Shown in pieces: positions 6,829-14,405 of a stretch of DNA of 21,338 nucleotides. The translations under genes were made by a program, and so were the position numbers. Position 1 is the first letter of the stretch. Each line of letters begins with the position of its first letter. Under the pieces are notes generated by a model, which was not told the DNA's origin, did no database searches, and worked only from the letters and a program-made list of their open reading frames with translations. Source of the DNA: AV2 sp035637175 (GTDB taxonomy: Bacteria; Verrucomicrobiota; Verrucomicrobiia; Limisphaerales; AV2); NCBI GenBank assembly GCA_035637175.1, contig DASPXS010000198.1, positions 1 to 21,338 of the forward strand, written 5' to 3'.

Positions 6829-8286
6829 ATGCGAACATATCAGAATTTCGTCGGTGGCGAATGGGGGGCGGCAAGGTCCGGCAAAACTTATCGCAATGTC
6901 AATCCGGCGGACACGCGCGAGGTCGTGGCGGAATATCCGTCAGGCGGCAACGATGACGCGGCGGCGGCGATTGAGGCGGCAAAGAAGGCTTACGCAGGTT
7001 GGGCGGCCATGACCCCGGTTGCGCGAGGTCGAATTCTCAGCAAAGCCTCCCAGATCCTCGAAGCCCGCAAAGCCGAGCTGGCCGAGTTGCTCACGCGCGA
7101 AGAGGGCAAAACGCTCGCGGAGAGCAACGGTGAAGTGCAGCGAGCCATTGATATCTTCCGGTTCTTCGGAGGACTGAGCTACACGATCGGGGGCCAGACG
7201 ATTCCGCACGAGCAGCCGAACAATCTGCTCTATACGATTCGCCAGCCGCTCGGCGTGGTCGGCCTGATCACACCGTGGAACTTCCCGATCGCCATCCCGG
7301 CCTGGAAGATGGCGCCGGCGCTGGTGTCGGGCAACGCGCTCGTCCTGAAGCCGGCGACGCAGGCGCCGGCGATGGCGCTGGAGCTGGCGAAGGCGCTCGC
7401 CGAAGCCGGATTGCCAAAAGGCGTCCTGAATGTCGTTATCGGGGAAGGCCGCGCGGTGGGCGGCGAGTTGGCGAGTCATCCGGCGGTCGCGGCGGTATCA
7501 TTCACCGGTTCGTATCCGGTCGGCCAGCAGATTTACCGGCAACTGGCTCCACGCATGGCGCGGGCGCAGATGGAAATGGGCGGGAAAAATCCGACCATTG
7601 TCCTGGCCGACGCGGATCTGGATTTGGCGGCGAAACTGGTGGCGATCGCCGGCTTCGGTTTAACCGGCCAGGCGTGCACCGCCACCAGCCGGGTCATCGT
7701 GGAAAAGAGCGTCGTCGAGGCGTTCGCGGAGAAACTGGTCGAGCGGGCCGGCGCGGTCAAAGTGGGGAATGGATTGCAGGAAGGCGTGACGATGGGGCCG
7801 GCGGTGAGCAAACAGCAGTTGGCGGGGAACCTCGACTATGTGGACATCGCGACCGGCGAGGGGGCGCGGGTGCTTTGCGGCGGCCGGCGCCTGACGGACG
7901 GCGACTTCGCCCACGGGCATTTCATGGAACCGGCCGTTCTCGGCAACGTGACGCCGAAGATGCGGATCGCGTGCGAGGAGGTGTTCGGACCGGTCGTGGG
8001 CATCATTGCTGCGGCCGATTTCGACGAGGCGATCCGCGTGGCCAACGGCGTCGATGTCGGCTTGTCCGCCTCCCTGGTCACGCGGGACCTGCGGAAGGCG
8101 ATGCTTTATGCCGAGCGGATCGAAGCGGGCGTGGTCAAGGTGAACCAGATTTCGACCGGCCTCGCCCTCCAGGTGCCATTCGGCGGCGTGAAGAAATCGA
8201 GCACCGATTCGTTCAAGGAACAAGGGGCCGGCGCCATCGAGTTTTACACGAAACTGAAGACGGTGTATCTGGATTATTCGGTCTAG
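6829..8286 (+). CDS. Aldehyde dehydrogenase, probable 2,5-dioxopentanoate (ketoglutarate semialdehyde) dehydrogenase
   Basis: This 485-aa member of the NAD(P)+ aldehyde dehydrogenase superfamily is full length. N151 in TPWNFP, K174 in VLKPA, the general base E249 in QMEMGGKNP, and the nucleophile C283 in LTGQACTAT are all in place, with EEVFGPV and the C-terminal PFGGVKKSS. The overall wording (MGGKNPTIVLADADLDLA, GQACTATSRVIVE) is that of the YcbD/GucD-like ketoglutarate-semialdehyde group as I remember it. The next gene is an FAH-family dehydratase candidate that would produce its substrate, 2,5-dioxopentanoate; oxidation gives 2-oxoglutarate. Other semialdehydes (succinate or glutarate) cannot be excluded. 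The ATG begins the conserved RTYQNFVGGEW; no good Shine-Dalgarno precedes it. Confidence 0.9.
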   Translation: MRTYQNFVGGEWGAARSGKTYRNVNPADTREVVAEYPSGGNDDAAAAIEAAKKAYAGWAAMTPVARGRILSKASQILEARKAELAELLTREEGKTLAESNGEVQRAIDIFRFFGGLSYTIGGQTIPHEQPNNLLYTIRQPLGVVGLITPWNFPIAIPAWKMAPALVSGNALVLKPATQAPAMALELAKALAEAGLPKGVLNVVIGEGRAVGGELASHPAVAAVSFTGSYPVGQQIYRQLAPRMARAQMEMGGKNPTIVLADADLDLAAKLVAIAGFGLTGQACTATSRVIVEKSVVEAFAEKLVERAGAVKVGNGLQEGVTMGPAVSKQQLAGNLDYVDIATGEGARVLCGGRRLTDGDFAHGHFMEPAVLGNVTPKMRIACEEVFGPVVGIIAAADFDEAIRVANGVDVGLSASLVTRDLRKAMLYAERIEAGVVKVNQISTGLALQVPFGGVKKSSTDSFKEQGAGAIEFYTKLKTVYLDYSV

Positions 8287-8383
8287 TTTATTGGTGGTGG
8301 TCCGTGAGTTGTGGTTCGTTGCGTTGCCCCGTCCGCTCGGACCCATCCACCGCCGACAACATGCAACCAACGAGTCTCAAACC

Positions 8384-9241
8384 ATGAAACTATGTCGCTT
8401 TGCAAACGCGGAAGGCCATGTCCGTGTCGGCCTGATGCTGGATGGCGTGACGGTGGTGGACCTGACGGCGACCGGTGTGGATCGATTGGAGACCGTGTTG
8501 GAACAGCATGACCCGGGTCGATTCCTGGAGAAGCTGTCGGTCAACACGATCACTTCCCACCTGCTCGCCAAGGTGAAATTGCTGGCGCCCATGGAGCGGC
8601 AGGAGGTCTGGGCGGCGGGCGTCACTTATCTGCGGAGCAAAAAGGCGCGCATGGAGGAATCGGACTTCAGCGCGACTGCTTACGACAAGGTTTACGAGGC
8701 CGCGCGGCCCGAGATTTTTTTCAAATCGCTGCCGGAAAAGGTCGTGCCGCCGGGGGACCCGGTGGGCATTCGCAAAGACGCGCGCTGGAACGTGCCGGAG
8801 CCGGAACTGGCGCTGGTCATCAATTCGCGGGGCAGGGTGGTCGGGTACACCATCGGCAACGACATGAGCGCGCGGGACATCGAGGGAGAGAACCTGCTCT
8901 ACCTGCCGCAGGCCAAAGTTTACCACCGTTCCTGTGCGGTCGGGCCGTGGATCGTAGTCGGGGCACGCGAAGACGATGTGCGGCAATGGAAAATTGAATT
9001 ACAGATCCTGCGGGGCCGCCAGGCGGTGTTCGAGGGGGAAACCGCGGCGAGCCAGATCAAGCGGTCGTTTGATGAGTTGGCCGGCTACCTGGTCCGCAGC
9101 CAGGTCTTTCCTCACGGCGCGGTGCTGTTGACCGGCACCGGGATTGTGCCGCCGGACGATTTCACCCTGCAAGCCAACGACGTCGTCCGGATCAGCATCT
9201 CCGGCATCGGCACGCTGGAGAACCCGGTGGTGGAGGTTTAA
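8384..9241 (+). CDS. FAH-family protein, probable 2-keto-3-deoxy-pentonate dehydratase
   Basis: The 285-aa fumarylacetoacetase-fold protein has its metal site visible: E139 and E141 in VPEPELALV and D160 in GNDMSARDIEGEN, with D165 nearby. Further marks are EVWAAGVTYLRSK (74-86), ARPEIFFKS (107-115) and YLPQAKVYHRSCAVGP (173-188). This combination resembles archaeal 2-keto-3-deoxy-D-arabinonate dehydratase (KdaD), which removes water to give 2,5-dioxopentanoate, and differs from fumarylpyruvate or acylpyruvate hydrolases. It lies 97 nt after the dehydrogenase that would use this product. I start it at the ATG opening MKLCRFANAEG; 31 extra codons upstream are not family-like. Substrate stereochemistry (D-arabinonate, L-arabinonate or D-xylonate) cannot be read from the sequence. 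Confidence 0.85.
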   Translation: MKLCRFANAEGHVRVGLMLDGVTVVDLTATGVDRLETVLEQHDPGRFLEKLSVNTITSHLLAKVKLLAPMERQEVWAAGVTYLRSKKARMEESDFSATAYDKVYEAARPEIFFKSLPEKVVPPGDPVGIRKDARWNVPEPELALVINSRGRVVGYTIGNDMSARDIEGENLLYLPQAKVYHRSCAVGPWIVVGAREDDVRQWKIELQILRGRQAVFEGETAASQIKRSFDELAGYLVRSQVFPHGAVLLTGTGIVPPDDFTLQANDVVRISISGIGTLENPVVEV

Positions 9242-9502
9242 AGCTCCCAATTCCAAGCCCAAAGCTCCAGAGAAGCCCCATTCCCAAGCCACAAAGGCCG
9301 GGCGGCGGTCATCGGCCCTGTGGCCGGGCCGGGAGTTTGGCACATGAAACTTTTTTGACATTTGGCGCTTGAGATTTGACGGTTGCGGAAATGGATTTCC
9401 TTTTGACAGCCGTTTTTTCGGTTGTCAAGGTGTCGGCTCGGTTTAATCAGAAGTGGAGCGTTTTGAATCGGTTCAAGGCACCCGCCGGAACTTGGAAGAA
9501 TT
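9242..9502. other. Intergenic stretch with low-complexity 'CCAAGCCC/AGCTCC' tract
   Basis: Positions 9242-9300 contain degenerate direct repeats of AAGCTCC, TTCCAAGCC and CCCAAGCC motifs. I recall this class of filler from Verrucomicrobia intergenic DNA (recollection, unchecked). The second half (9351-9440) is AT-richer and carries the hairpin at 9403-9428. No gene is visible on either strand. Confidence 0.5.
9403..9428. repeat. Inverted repeat upstream of phosphofructokinase gene
   Basis: Arms TTGACAGCCG and CGGTTGTCAA pair with one mismatch around a T6 loop. It lies 75 nt before the phosphofructokinase start. It could be a leader stem, an operator, or a weak terminator for the dehydratase gene; no U-tract follows, so termination is doubtful. 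TTGACA at 9403 is a good -35 match, but no matching -10 lies 16-18 nt downstream. Confidence 0.4.
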
Positions 9503-10810
9503 ATGGCAGACCTGGTTGGAAATCTATTGGTGGCGCAATCGGGCGGACCGACAGCGGTCATCAACGCGAGTGTGGCCGGTGTCATCCAGGAAGCGGGGCG
9601 ACATCCGGACCAGATCGAGGAAATCTACGGCGGGTTGAACGGGATATTGGGCATTCTCAACGAAGACCTGATCGATCTGCAGGAGGAGAAGCGCCAGGCC
9701 ATCGAAGGGTTGAAGCATACCCCCGCTGCGGCACTGGGCACCTGCCGCTACAAAATCGATTTCAAAAAGAAACCGGAACAGGCCGCGCGCGAAATGGACC
9801 GGCTCTTCCAGGTCTTTCAGGCGCACAACATCCGTTATTTCTTTTACGCGGGCGGAAATGATTCACAGGATACGGCCCATAAGATTCACGAACAAGCCAT
9901 CCAACGTGGCCACGAGATGCGGATCATCGGCGTGCCCAAGACCATCGACAACGACCTGCCGCACACCGACCATTGCCCGGGCTACGGATCGGTGATCAAA
10001 TACAGCGCGACGACCGTGATGGAGATTGCGGCGGACGTGGGCAGCATGGCGACCGACGACGGTTCGTGTTGCATCATCGAGGTCATGGGCCGCGGAGCGG
10101 GCTGGATTGCCGCCGGCACCGTGCTCGCCAGGCGCCGTCCCGGCGAGGCCCCGCATATCATCCTCGTGCCGGAAGTCCCGTTCGAGCAGGACCGGTTTCT
10201 CGCCAAGGTTGGAGAAACCGTCGCTGCGCTCAGATACTGCATCGTGGTGGTGGGCGAAGGTTTGAAAAACGCCGCGGGGGAGGAAATCGCCGCCGATAAA
10301 ACGAGGCTCGACGCGTTCGGACATCCGGTGTTGTCGGGCGCGGCCGAGCGGTTGGCGGACATCGTGGCGGAAAATCTCCGGTTCAAAACGCGCTCGGTGA
10401 AGCTCGGTTACGCCCAGCGCGCGGCTGCCCATTGCGCCAGTCAAACGGACGTGGAGGAGGCCGCTGCCTGCGGCGAAGCCGCCGTGCGCGCGGCGGTGTC
10501 AGGCAAGAGCGGGTTCATGGTCAAGCTGGTCCGCCTGCAGAACAAACCGTACAAATGGACGACCGATTTGCAGGCATTGGCTGACATTGCCAATGTCGAG
10601 CACTTCATCCCGCGCGACTGGATGAGCGAAGACGGTTTTCTGCCTAACGACAAGTTCATCGAATACGCGCGTCCCCTCATCGAGGGCGACCTGCGCCTGC
10701 CCGACGAAGGCGGCCTGCCGAAGTTCGTTGTGCTGGAAAAGGTCCCGGTCGAAAAGAAACTGCCGCCGCGCGTCCGCAGCGGCGACACGGATTTGGTCCG
10801 CCAGTCGTAG
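9503..10810 (+). CDS. PPi-type 6-phosphofructokinase
   Basis: This 435-aa PfkA-family enzyme phosphorylates fructose 6-phosphate. QSGGPTAVINAS (12-23) is the N-terminal phosphate-donor loop. The donor-specificity residues are readable: YAGGNDS (115-121) has Asp where ATP enzymes have Gly, and PKTIDND (145-151) has Lys where ATP enzymes have Gly (PGTIDND). By family rules this combination means pyrophosphate as donor, making the reaction reversible. GGND is itself unusual, as GGDD is the common PPi form. MGRGAGW (195-201) is the sugar-phosphate motif. GGAAG at 9494-9498 provides a Shine-Dalgarno close to the ATG. It stands alone, 261 nt after the dehydratase and before a convergent operon. Confidence 0.93.
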   Translation: MADLVGNLLVAQSGGPTAVINASVAGVIQEAGRHPDQIEEIYGGLNGILGILNEDLIDLQEEKRQAIEGLKHTPAAALGTCRYKIDFKKKPEQAAREMDRLFQVFQAHNIRYFFYAGGNDSQDTAHKIHEQAIQRGHEMRIIGVPKTIDNDLPHTDHCPGYGSVIKYSATTVMEIAADVGSMATDDGSCCIIEVMGRGAGWIAAGTVLARRRPGEAPHIILVPEVPFEQDRFLAKVGETVAALRYCIVVVGEGLKNAAGEEIAADKTRLDAFGHPVLSGAAERLADIVAENLRFKTRSVKLGYAQRAAAHCASQTDVEEAAACGEAAVRAAVSGKSGFMVKLVRLQNKPYKWTTDLQALADIANVEHFIPRDWMSEDGFLPNDKFIEYARPLIEGDLRLPDEGGLPKFVVLEKVPVEKKLPPRVRSGDTDLVRQS

Positions 10811-10831
10811 CGGCAGCCATCCTGGCTGCCG
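10811..10831. repeat. Hairpin 1 of a GC-rich tandem pair
   Basis: CGGCAGCCA (10811-10819) pairs perfectly with TGGCTGCCG (10823-10831) around a TCC loop, directly after the phosphofructokinase stop. There is no U-tract, so it looks like a mobile palindromic filler rather than an intrinsic terminator, although it may still protect the mRNA 3' end. Confidence 0.75.
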
Positions 10832-10835
10832 TGGA

Positions 10836-10854
10836 GGGCGGCATCTTGCCGCCC
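10836..10854. repeat. Hairpin 2 of a GC-rich tandem pair
   Basis: GGGCGGCA (10836-10843) pairs perfectly with TGCCGCCC (10847-10854) around TCT, 4 nt after hairpin 1. The two hairpins share a design (8-9-bp stem, 3-nt loop) but not sequence. The remaining gap to the universal stress gene (10855-10999) holds nothing I can identify. Confidence 0.75.
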
Positions 10855-10999
10855 GGACCCAACGCGCGATATCGGTGGCGTGTTCCCGCGCTTCCAGCCT
10901 GATCCGCCGGGCAGGACCCGTCCGCCGTAGCACTGCCCTCTCCTCGGTTGATGGCGCCGGAGACAGGCGACCGGGCGACGCAGCGCAGCCGTGACCGGG

Positions 11000-11428
11000 C
11001 TATTTCACGGCGGCACGCACCAGCAGCACAGGCACAGTGGCCTTATGGCGAACTTCGTGGATGGTGCTTCCGAAGATCAGGTCGCCAATGAGCCGATGGC
11101 CGTGCGTGGTCATGGCAATGAGGTCGCATTGCTCGCGTTCGGCTGTCCGGATGATCTCCCGGGGCGGGTCGCCGAGCGCAAGGTGGGCGGAGACCTCGAT
11201 GCCTTGAGCGCGCAGTTTCGCCGCCGTTTCCTCAAGGTAACCGCGGTCGTCCTTCATTTCCTGCGATTCGGCCAGCTTGAGCTGTTCGAAATTGCGGGCC
11301 ACCCAGCCGTCGGCCACGTGCACCAGCAACAATTGGGAGCGCATACGTTTGGCCAGTTCGGTGACGTGCGGCAGGAGGCTTTCATCCGCGCGGCTGTTTT
11401 CGAGTGCAACCAGGATCTTTCGGTACAT
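11000..11428 (-). CDS. Universal stress protein, UspA family
   Basis: This 142-aa single-domain Usp has the typical start MYRKILVALENS, where the Asp of the more usual VAxD is replaced by Glu. The middle is LLLVHVADG, and the end is CDLIAMTTHGHRLIGDLIFG, then STIHEVRHKATVPVLLVR. The last part is the ATP-binding loop of the ATP-binding Usp subgroup, though its Gly spacing is not canonical. I start at the ATG of MYRKIL; a longer frame reaching 11545 overlaps the transporter gene and adds non-homologous residues. It lies 23 nt after the Nramp stop on the same strand, so it is probably the last gene of the metal-import operon. Role: a cytoplasmic stress-linked nucleotide-binding protein of unknown precise action. 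Confidence 0.93.
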   Translation of the reverse strand: MYRKILVALENSRADESLLPHVTELAKRMRSQLLLVHVADGWVARNFEQLKLAESQEMKDDRGYLEETAAKLRAQGIEVSAHLALGDPPREIIRTAEREQCDLIAMTTHGHRLIGDLIFGSTIHEVRHKATVPVLLVRAAVK

Positions 11429-11451
11429 GATGATTAGCCCAACGCGAGGGC

Positions 11452-12810
11452 TTAATGCAGCCACTCCAGTAGCTGGTCCCACAGGTATTTTACGTTCAAC
11501 AAAACAATAATCCCGGTGGTGAGCCACGCCAGAACTTTTATCCACGGCCGATTGGCAAACTCACCCATCTTGGTGCGGTCGCCGGTGAAAATCACCAGGG
11601 GGATGACTGCGAACGAAAGTTGCAGGCTTAGTATAACCTGGCTGAAAATCAAAAGTTTCGCCGTCCCGCTCTCGCCATAAAGAGCGGTGCAAATCACCGC
11701 TGGCACGATGGCGATCAACCGTGTCATGAGCCGCCGCAGCCAGGGCCGGAGCCGGATGTTGAGGAAACCTTCCATGACAATCTGTCCGGCCAGCGTGCCC
11801 GTGAGCGTCGAGTTTTGTCCGGAGGCCAGCAACGCCAGGGCGAACACAGCGCTCGCCACGGGCACCCCCAACATGGGGCTGAGCAGTTTGTAGGCGTGCT
11901 GAATTTCTTCGACGTCGTTCTGACCGCGCGTGTGAAAACTGGCCGCCGAGACTATTAGAATGGCGGCGTTGATGAACAACGCAAACATCAGGGCGGCGGT
12001 GGAATCAATGGTGGCAAACTTGATGGCCTCGGCCTTCCCTTCGCTGTTTTGCTCGTATTTGCGCGTCTGCACGATGGAGGAGTGGAGATAGAGATTGTGC
12101 GGCATTACCGTCGCGCCAAGGATGCCGATGGCGACGTAGAGCATCCCGGTGTTCTGGATGATTTCCAACTTCGGCGCGAACCCGCCCAAAACCTGGATGA
12201 AATTGGGTTTGGAAAAGATGATTTCCAGCAGGAAACAGCCGCCAATGGTCAGGATTAGCGTCACCACGAGCGCCTCGATGTAACGAAAGCCCTTGTTTTG
12301 AAGATACATCACAACCAATACGTCCAGCGCGGTGATGCAAACACCCCAGATCAGGGGCAGCTTGAACAGCAAATTCAGCGCGATCGCCGAACCGATGACT
12401 TCGGCGAGGTCGCAGGCGCAGATGGCGACCTCACACAGAACCCACAAGCCGATGGCGACCGGCCGGGAGTAATGATCGCGGCAGGCCTGGGCCAGGTCCC
12501 GGCCGGTGACGATGCCCAGCTTCGCGCAAAGCGATTGCAGCAGAATCGCCATCAAATTCGACAGGAGGATGACGCTGAGCAGCGTGTAACCGAAGGCCGA
12601 ACCGCCCGCGAGATCGGTTGCCCAATTGCCCGGATCCATGTAACCGACGGCCACCAGGTAACCTGGCCCGGAGAACGCCAGCATCTTGCGCCAGAACCCC
12701 AGTTGTTTTGGAACCGGGATCGTGCGGTGAACTTCCGACAGACTGGGCGTGCCGCCCGGCAGCCGCCACGCCTTATCGGCGGCGTTTTGGTTGGTCGGGT
12801 CCGGGTTCAT
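11452..12810 (-). CDS. mntH: Nramp-family divalent metal (Mn2+/Fe2+) transporter
   Basis: This 452-aa inner-membrane protein has the Nramp signature. DPGNW (59-63) in TM1 and GATVMPHNLYLHSS (232-245) in TM6 hold the metal ligands Asp, Asn, Ala and Met. SGQNSTLTGTLAGQIVMEGF is the conserved TM8 loop region. About eleven hydrophobic segments are seen, in line with the family. Function by family: H+-driven import of Mn2+ or Fe2+. The N-terminus is unusually long (about 40 residues, with LPGGTPSLSEVHRTI), as in the Nramp clades with a SLSEV motif. It starts 9 nt after the stop of the outer-membrane barrel gene; a GGAGG in that gene's 3' end lies about 15 nt upstream of the ATG. Symbol by family only. 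Confidence 0.93.
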   Translation of the reverse strand: MNPDPTNQNAADKAWRLPGGTPSLSEVHRTIPVPKQLGFWRKMLAFSGPGYLVAVGYMDPGNWATDLAGGSAFGYTLLSVILLSNLMAILLQSLCAKLGIVTGRDLAQACRDHYSRPVAIGLWVLCEVAICACDLAEVIGSAIALNLLFKLPLIWGVCITALDVLVVMYLQNKGFRYIEALVVTLILTIGGCFLLEIIFSKPNFIQVLGGFAPKLEIIQNTGMLYVAIGILGATVMPHNLYLHSSIVQTRKYEQNSEGKAEAIKFATIDSTAALMFALFINAAILIVSAASFHTRGQNDVEEIQHAYKLLSPMLGVPVASAVFALALLASGQNSTLTGTLAGQIVMEGFLNIRLRPWLRRLMTRLIAIVPAVICTALYGESGTAKLLIFSQVILSLQLSFAVIPLVIFTGDRTKMGEFANRPWIKVLAWLTTGIIVLLNVKYLWDQLLEWLH

Positions 12811-12819
12811 AACGATCGG

Positions 12820-13734
12820 TCAAAACCTCCAGGAAATCCCAATGAACGGGTTGAGGTCGTCCGCGGCACGGGTGATTCCCAGATTGATGCCGGCGTCAAG
12901 TTGAATATCCCTGGTCAGACCATAGGTCACTCCCAAATCGACGGTGCCAATCCAGGCCGAATCGGATTCGGCGCTGACGGCGCTGAAGAATTCCGCGTAA
13001 CCGGACAGGTCGCCGATCATGTCGTGGGAGAAGGTAATGGAATTCAGGAATTCCGGATCATGCCCGCTTCCGTTGGCGTCACGAATGAAGTCGAGTTGCG
13101 TCATCATACCCACGCTCCAGCCGGCCGGCAGGGCGGCGGCCAACGGGAAGACCGCGCCTCCTTCAACGGAGTCATTGCCGAGATTGTCCTGGTTGGTTGG
13201 CAATTTCACGTACGGCATCACGGCGAATGCGGTCGTCCCCCCGTCGTTGCCCCAGGCGTTCCACTTCGTGCGGATAATCACGTCACCAAAACCGCGATCG
13301 GTCCGGACGGCGCCGGTGGAAATATTGTGCCTGCGCACGGACACGTAGGTCTCGAGCACCAGTTGCAGATCAACATCATTGCACAGACCGACCTTAAGGT
13401 TCATGGGCGCGATGCTCACCGTTTCAACGCGCGTGTCCGCGCGGGTTGGATTGTAACGGTCATAGGTGTAGCTGAGGATGTCCGCCTCGACCTGGAAATG
13501 CCCGGCGTCCACGGTGTACGGGCTTTCGGTCCGGTCCGGCCGATCGGTGTTCATATCGCGCATCAGTTCGCGCGGCGTCGGACTGAACAGGGTGAACCGG
13601 CTCTTGTCCGCGCCGGTTGGCTCGATGGCTTCGGCGGCAGAGGCGTCGGCAGTCGGAATGGCCATCAACAGCGCGCCGCCATAGAACAGGGCGGGACCCG
13701 GCCAACGATTTCGGTTTATCGCGCCAATGAACAT
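12820..13734 (-). CDS. Outer-membrane beta-barrel protein (transporter-like, Phenol_MetA_deg-type)
   Basis: The 304-aa protein has a signal peptide (1 to about 34, ending ADASAAEA) and a beta-barrel body of alternating strands that ends in the aromatic F of GISWRF, a typical signal for outer-membrane insertion. The opening MNTDRPDRTESPYTVDAGHF and the QVEADILSYTYDR strand match the 'transporter' family grouped with MetA-like barrels (recollection of pfam13557). Internal strands such as IIRTKWNAWGN, TTAFAVMPYVKLP and GWSVGMMTQLDFI fit a 10-12-strand barrel. Because it is the first gene of the metal operon, it may let metal or a chelate across the outer membrane for the Nramp protein; this is inference. 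A GAGG (13741-13744) supplies the ribosome site. Confidence 0.85.
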   Translation of the reverse strand: MFIGAINRNRWPGPALFYGGALLMAIPTADASAAEAIEPTGADKSRFTLFSPTPRELMRDMNTDRPDRTESPYTVDAGHFQVEADILSYTYDRYNPTRADTRVETVSIAPMNLKVGLCNDVDLQLVLETYVSVRRHNISTGAVRTDRGFGDVIIRTKWNAWGNDGGTTAFAVMPYVKLPTNQDNLGNDSVEGGAVFPLAAALPAGWSVGMMTQLDFIRDANGSGHDPEFLNSITFSHDMIGDLSGYAEFFSAVSAESDSAWIGTVDLGVTYGLTRDIQLDAGINLGITRAADDLNPFIGISWRF

Positions 13735-13810
13735 TCGTGTCCTCGGCAGTCAAATAAAGGAACCGATGTATAGCGTCAACTATAAAAGTTAGATATCTCT
13801 AATTCCATGG
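13735..13810 (-). promoter_or_regulatory. Candidate promoter/operator of the barrel-mntH-usp operon
   Basis: On the minus strand, TTGACG (13774-13779) and TATTTG (13751-13756) are spaced 17 nt, but this would leave only a 10-nt leader. An alternative -10 is TATACAT (13766-13772), whose -35 area would coincide with the AT-rich interrupted palindrome TTAGA-4-TCTAA (13789-13802). A dimeric repressor such as a DtxR/MntR or Fur-type regulator could bind there. The sequence does not prove which. Confidence 0.3.
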
Positions 13811-13954
13811 GATCAGCCTGGAAATTTCCTGGCCTTCGGATGGGGCCTCGCCGGGTTGAGCTCATTTGTGGTCTTCAGCGCGAGGAATTGGCAAACCCAA
13901 AGGCTGCGAATTGTCCTGTGGACGCCCGGTCTGAGAACCGCTTAGGCTGCGGGC

Positions 13955-14272
13955 ATGCGACCGATGGACATTCAGCAGATCGGCGGGGAACTGGCCATCA
14001 AGTGGGATGACGGCAGCGAAAACTTTGTGCGCCTGGAAACGCTGCGGCGTTGTTGCCCTTGCGCGGGCTGCAAGGGGGAGGCGGACATCATGGGCAACGT
14101 TCACAAAAATCCGGACCGGCCGCTGTCACCGCAGGCAATTCAGCTCCGGCGCATCGCGAACGTCGGCGGCTACGCGATTCAGCCGATCTGGGGTGACGGC
14201 CATGCAACGGGCCTCTATTCGTTCGAGTATTTGAAGAAGGTGGCGGAAGGGGAGGGGGGAGCCGCGGGGTGA
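13955..14272 (+). CDS. DUF971 protein (GBBH-like N-terminal domain)
   Basis: This 105-aa protein is a single DUF971 domain: LAIKWDDGSENFVRLETLRR, the cysteine cluster RRCCPCAGCKGE (31-42), then IQPIWGDGHATGLYSFEYLK near the end. The fold also forms the N-terminus of gamma-butyrobetaine hydroxylase, where cysteines bind zinc. Stand-alone copies are often linked with Mrp/ApbC-type Fe-S proteins, but no such neighbour occurs here. The first ATG is at 13955 and a second (MDIQQIGG) at 13964; both are plausible. The C-terminal EGEGGAAG is low complexity and reads into the repeat tract that follows. Confidence 0.9.
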   Translation: MRPMDIQQIGGELAIKWDDGSENFVRLETLRRCCPCAGCKGEADIMGNVHKNPDRPLSPQAIQLRRIANVGGYAIQPIWGDGHATGLYSFEYLKKVAEGEGGAAG

Positions 14273-14274
14273 TC

Positions 14275-14405
14275 GAGCGGCGGAGTGATGGAGTAATGGA
14301 GTAATGGAGTGATGGAGTGATGGAGTGACGAAGAAGCGGGCTGCGAATGAGGGGCTGTTTCCCCATCGCTCCACTTCTCCAGGACTCCAACACTCCTGCG
14401 GGCCG
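14275..14405. other. Convergent intergenic spacer with low-complexity DNA
   Basis: This is the gap between the DUF971 and DUF5069 stops. It holds the 8-bp tandem repeat (14283-14330) and, beyond it, CTCCACTTCTCCAGGACTCC-type sequence that is roughly the reverse complement of the same GGAGT theme. No gene or terminator with a U-tract is visible. Confidence 0.6.
14283..14330. repeat. 8-bp tandem repeat, six units of GAGTGATG
   Basis: Six head-to-tail units are visible: GAGTGATG, GAGTAATG twice, GAGTGATG twice, and GAGTGACG. Variation is limited to positions 5 and 7. It lies between two convergent genes and is not translated. Confidence 0.9.

Noticed and set aside
7275..8387. 370-codon plus-strand open frame overlapping the aldehyde dehydrogenase
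   Set aside because: It is a Gly/Arg-rich alternate frame of a full-length enzyme with all catalytic residues.
12298..13773. 491-codon plus-strand open frame across the barrel and mntH genes
   Set aside because: It is antisense to two well-supported genes, is rich in Gly, Arg, His and Gln without domain-like patterns, and arises from GC-rich codon use of the opposite strand.
14283..14330. Possible CRISPR-like array
   Set aside because: Units are 8 bp, directly abutting, with no spacers and no cas genes nearby.
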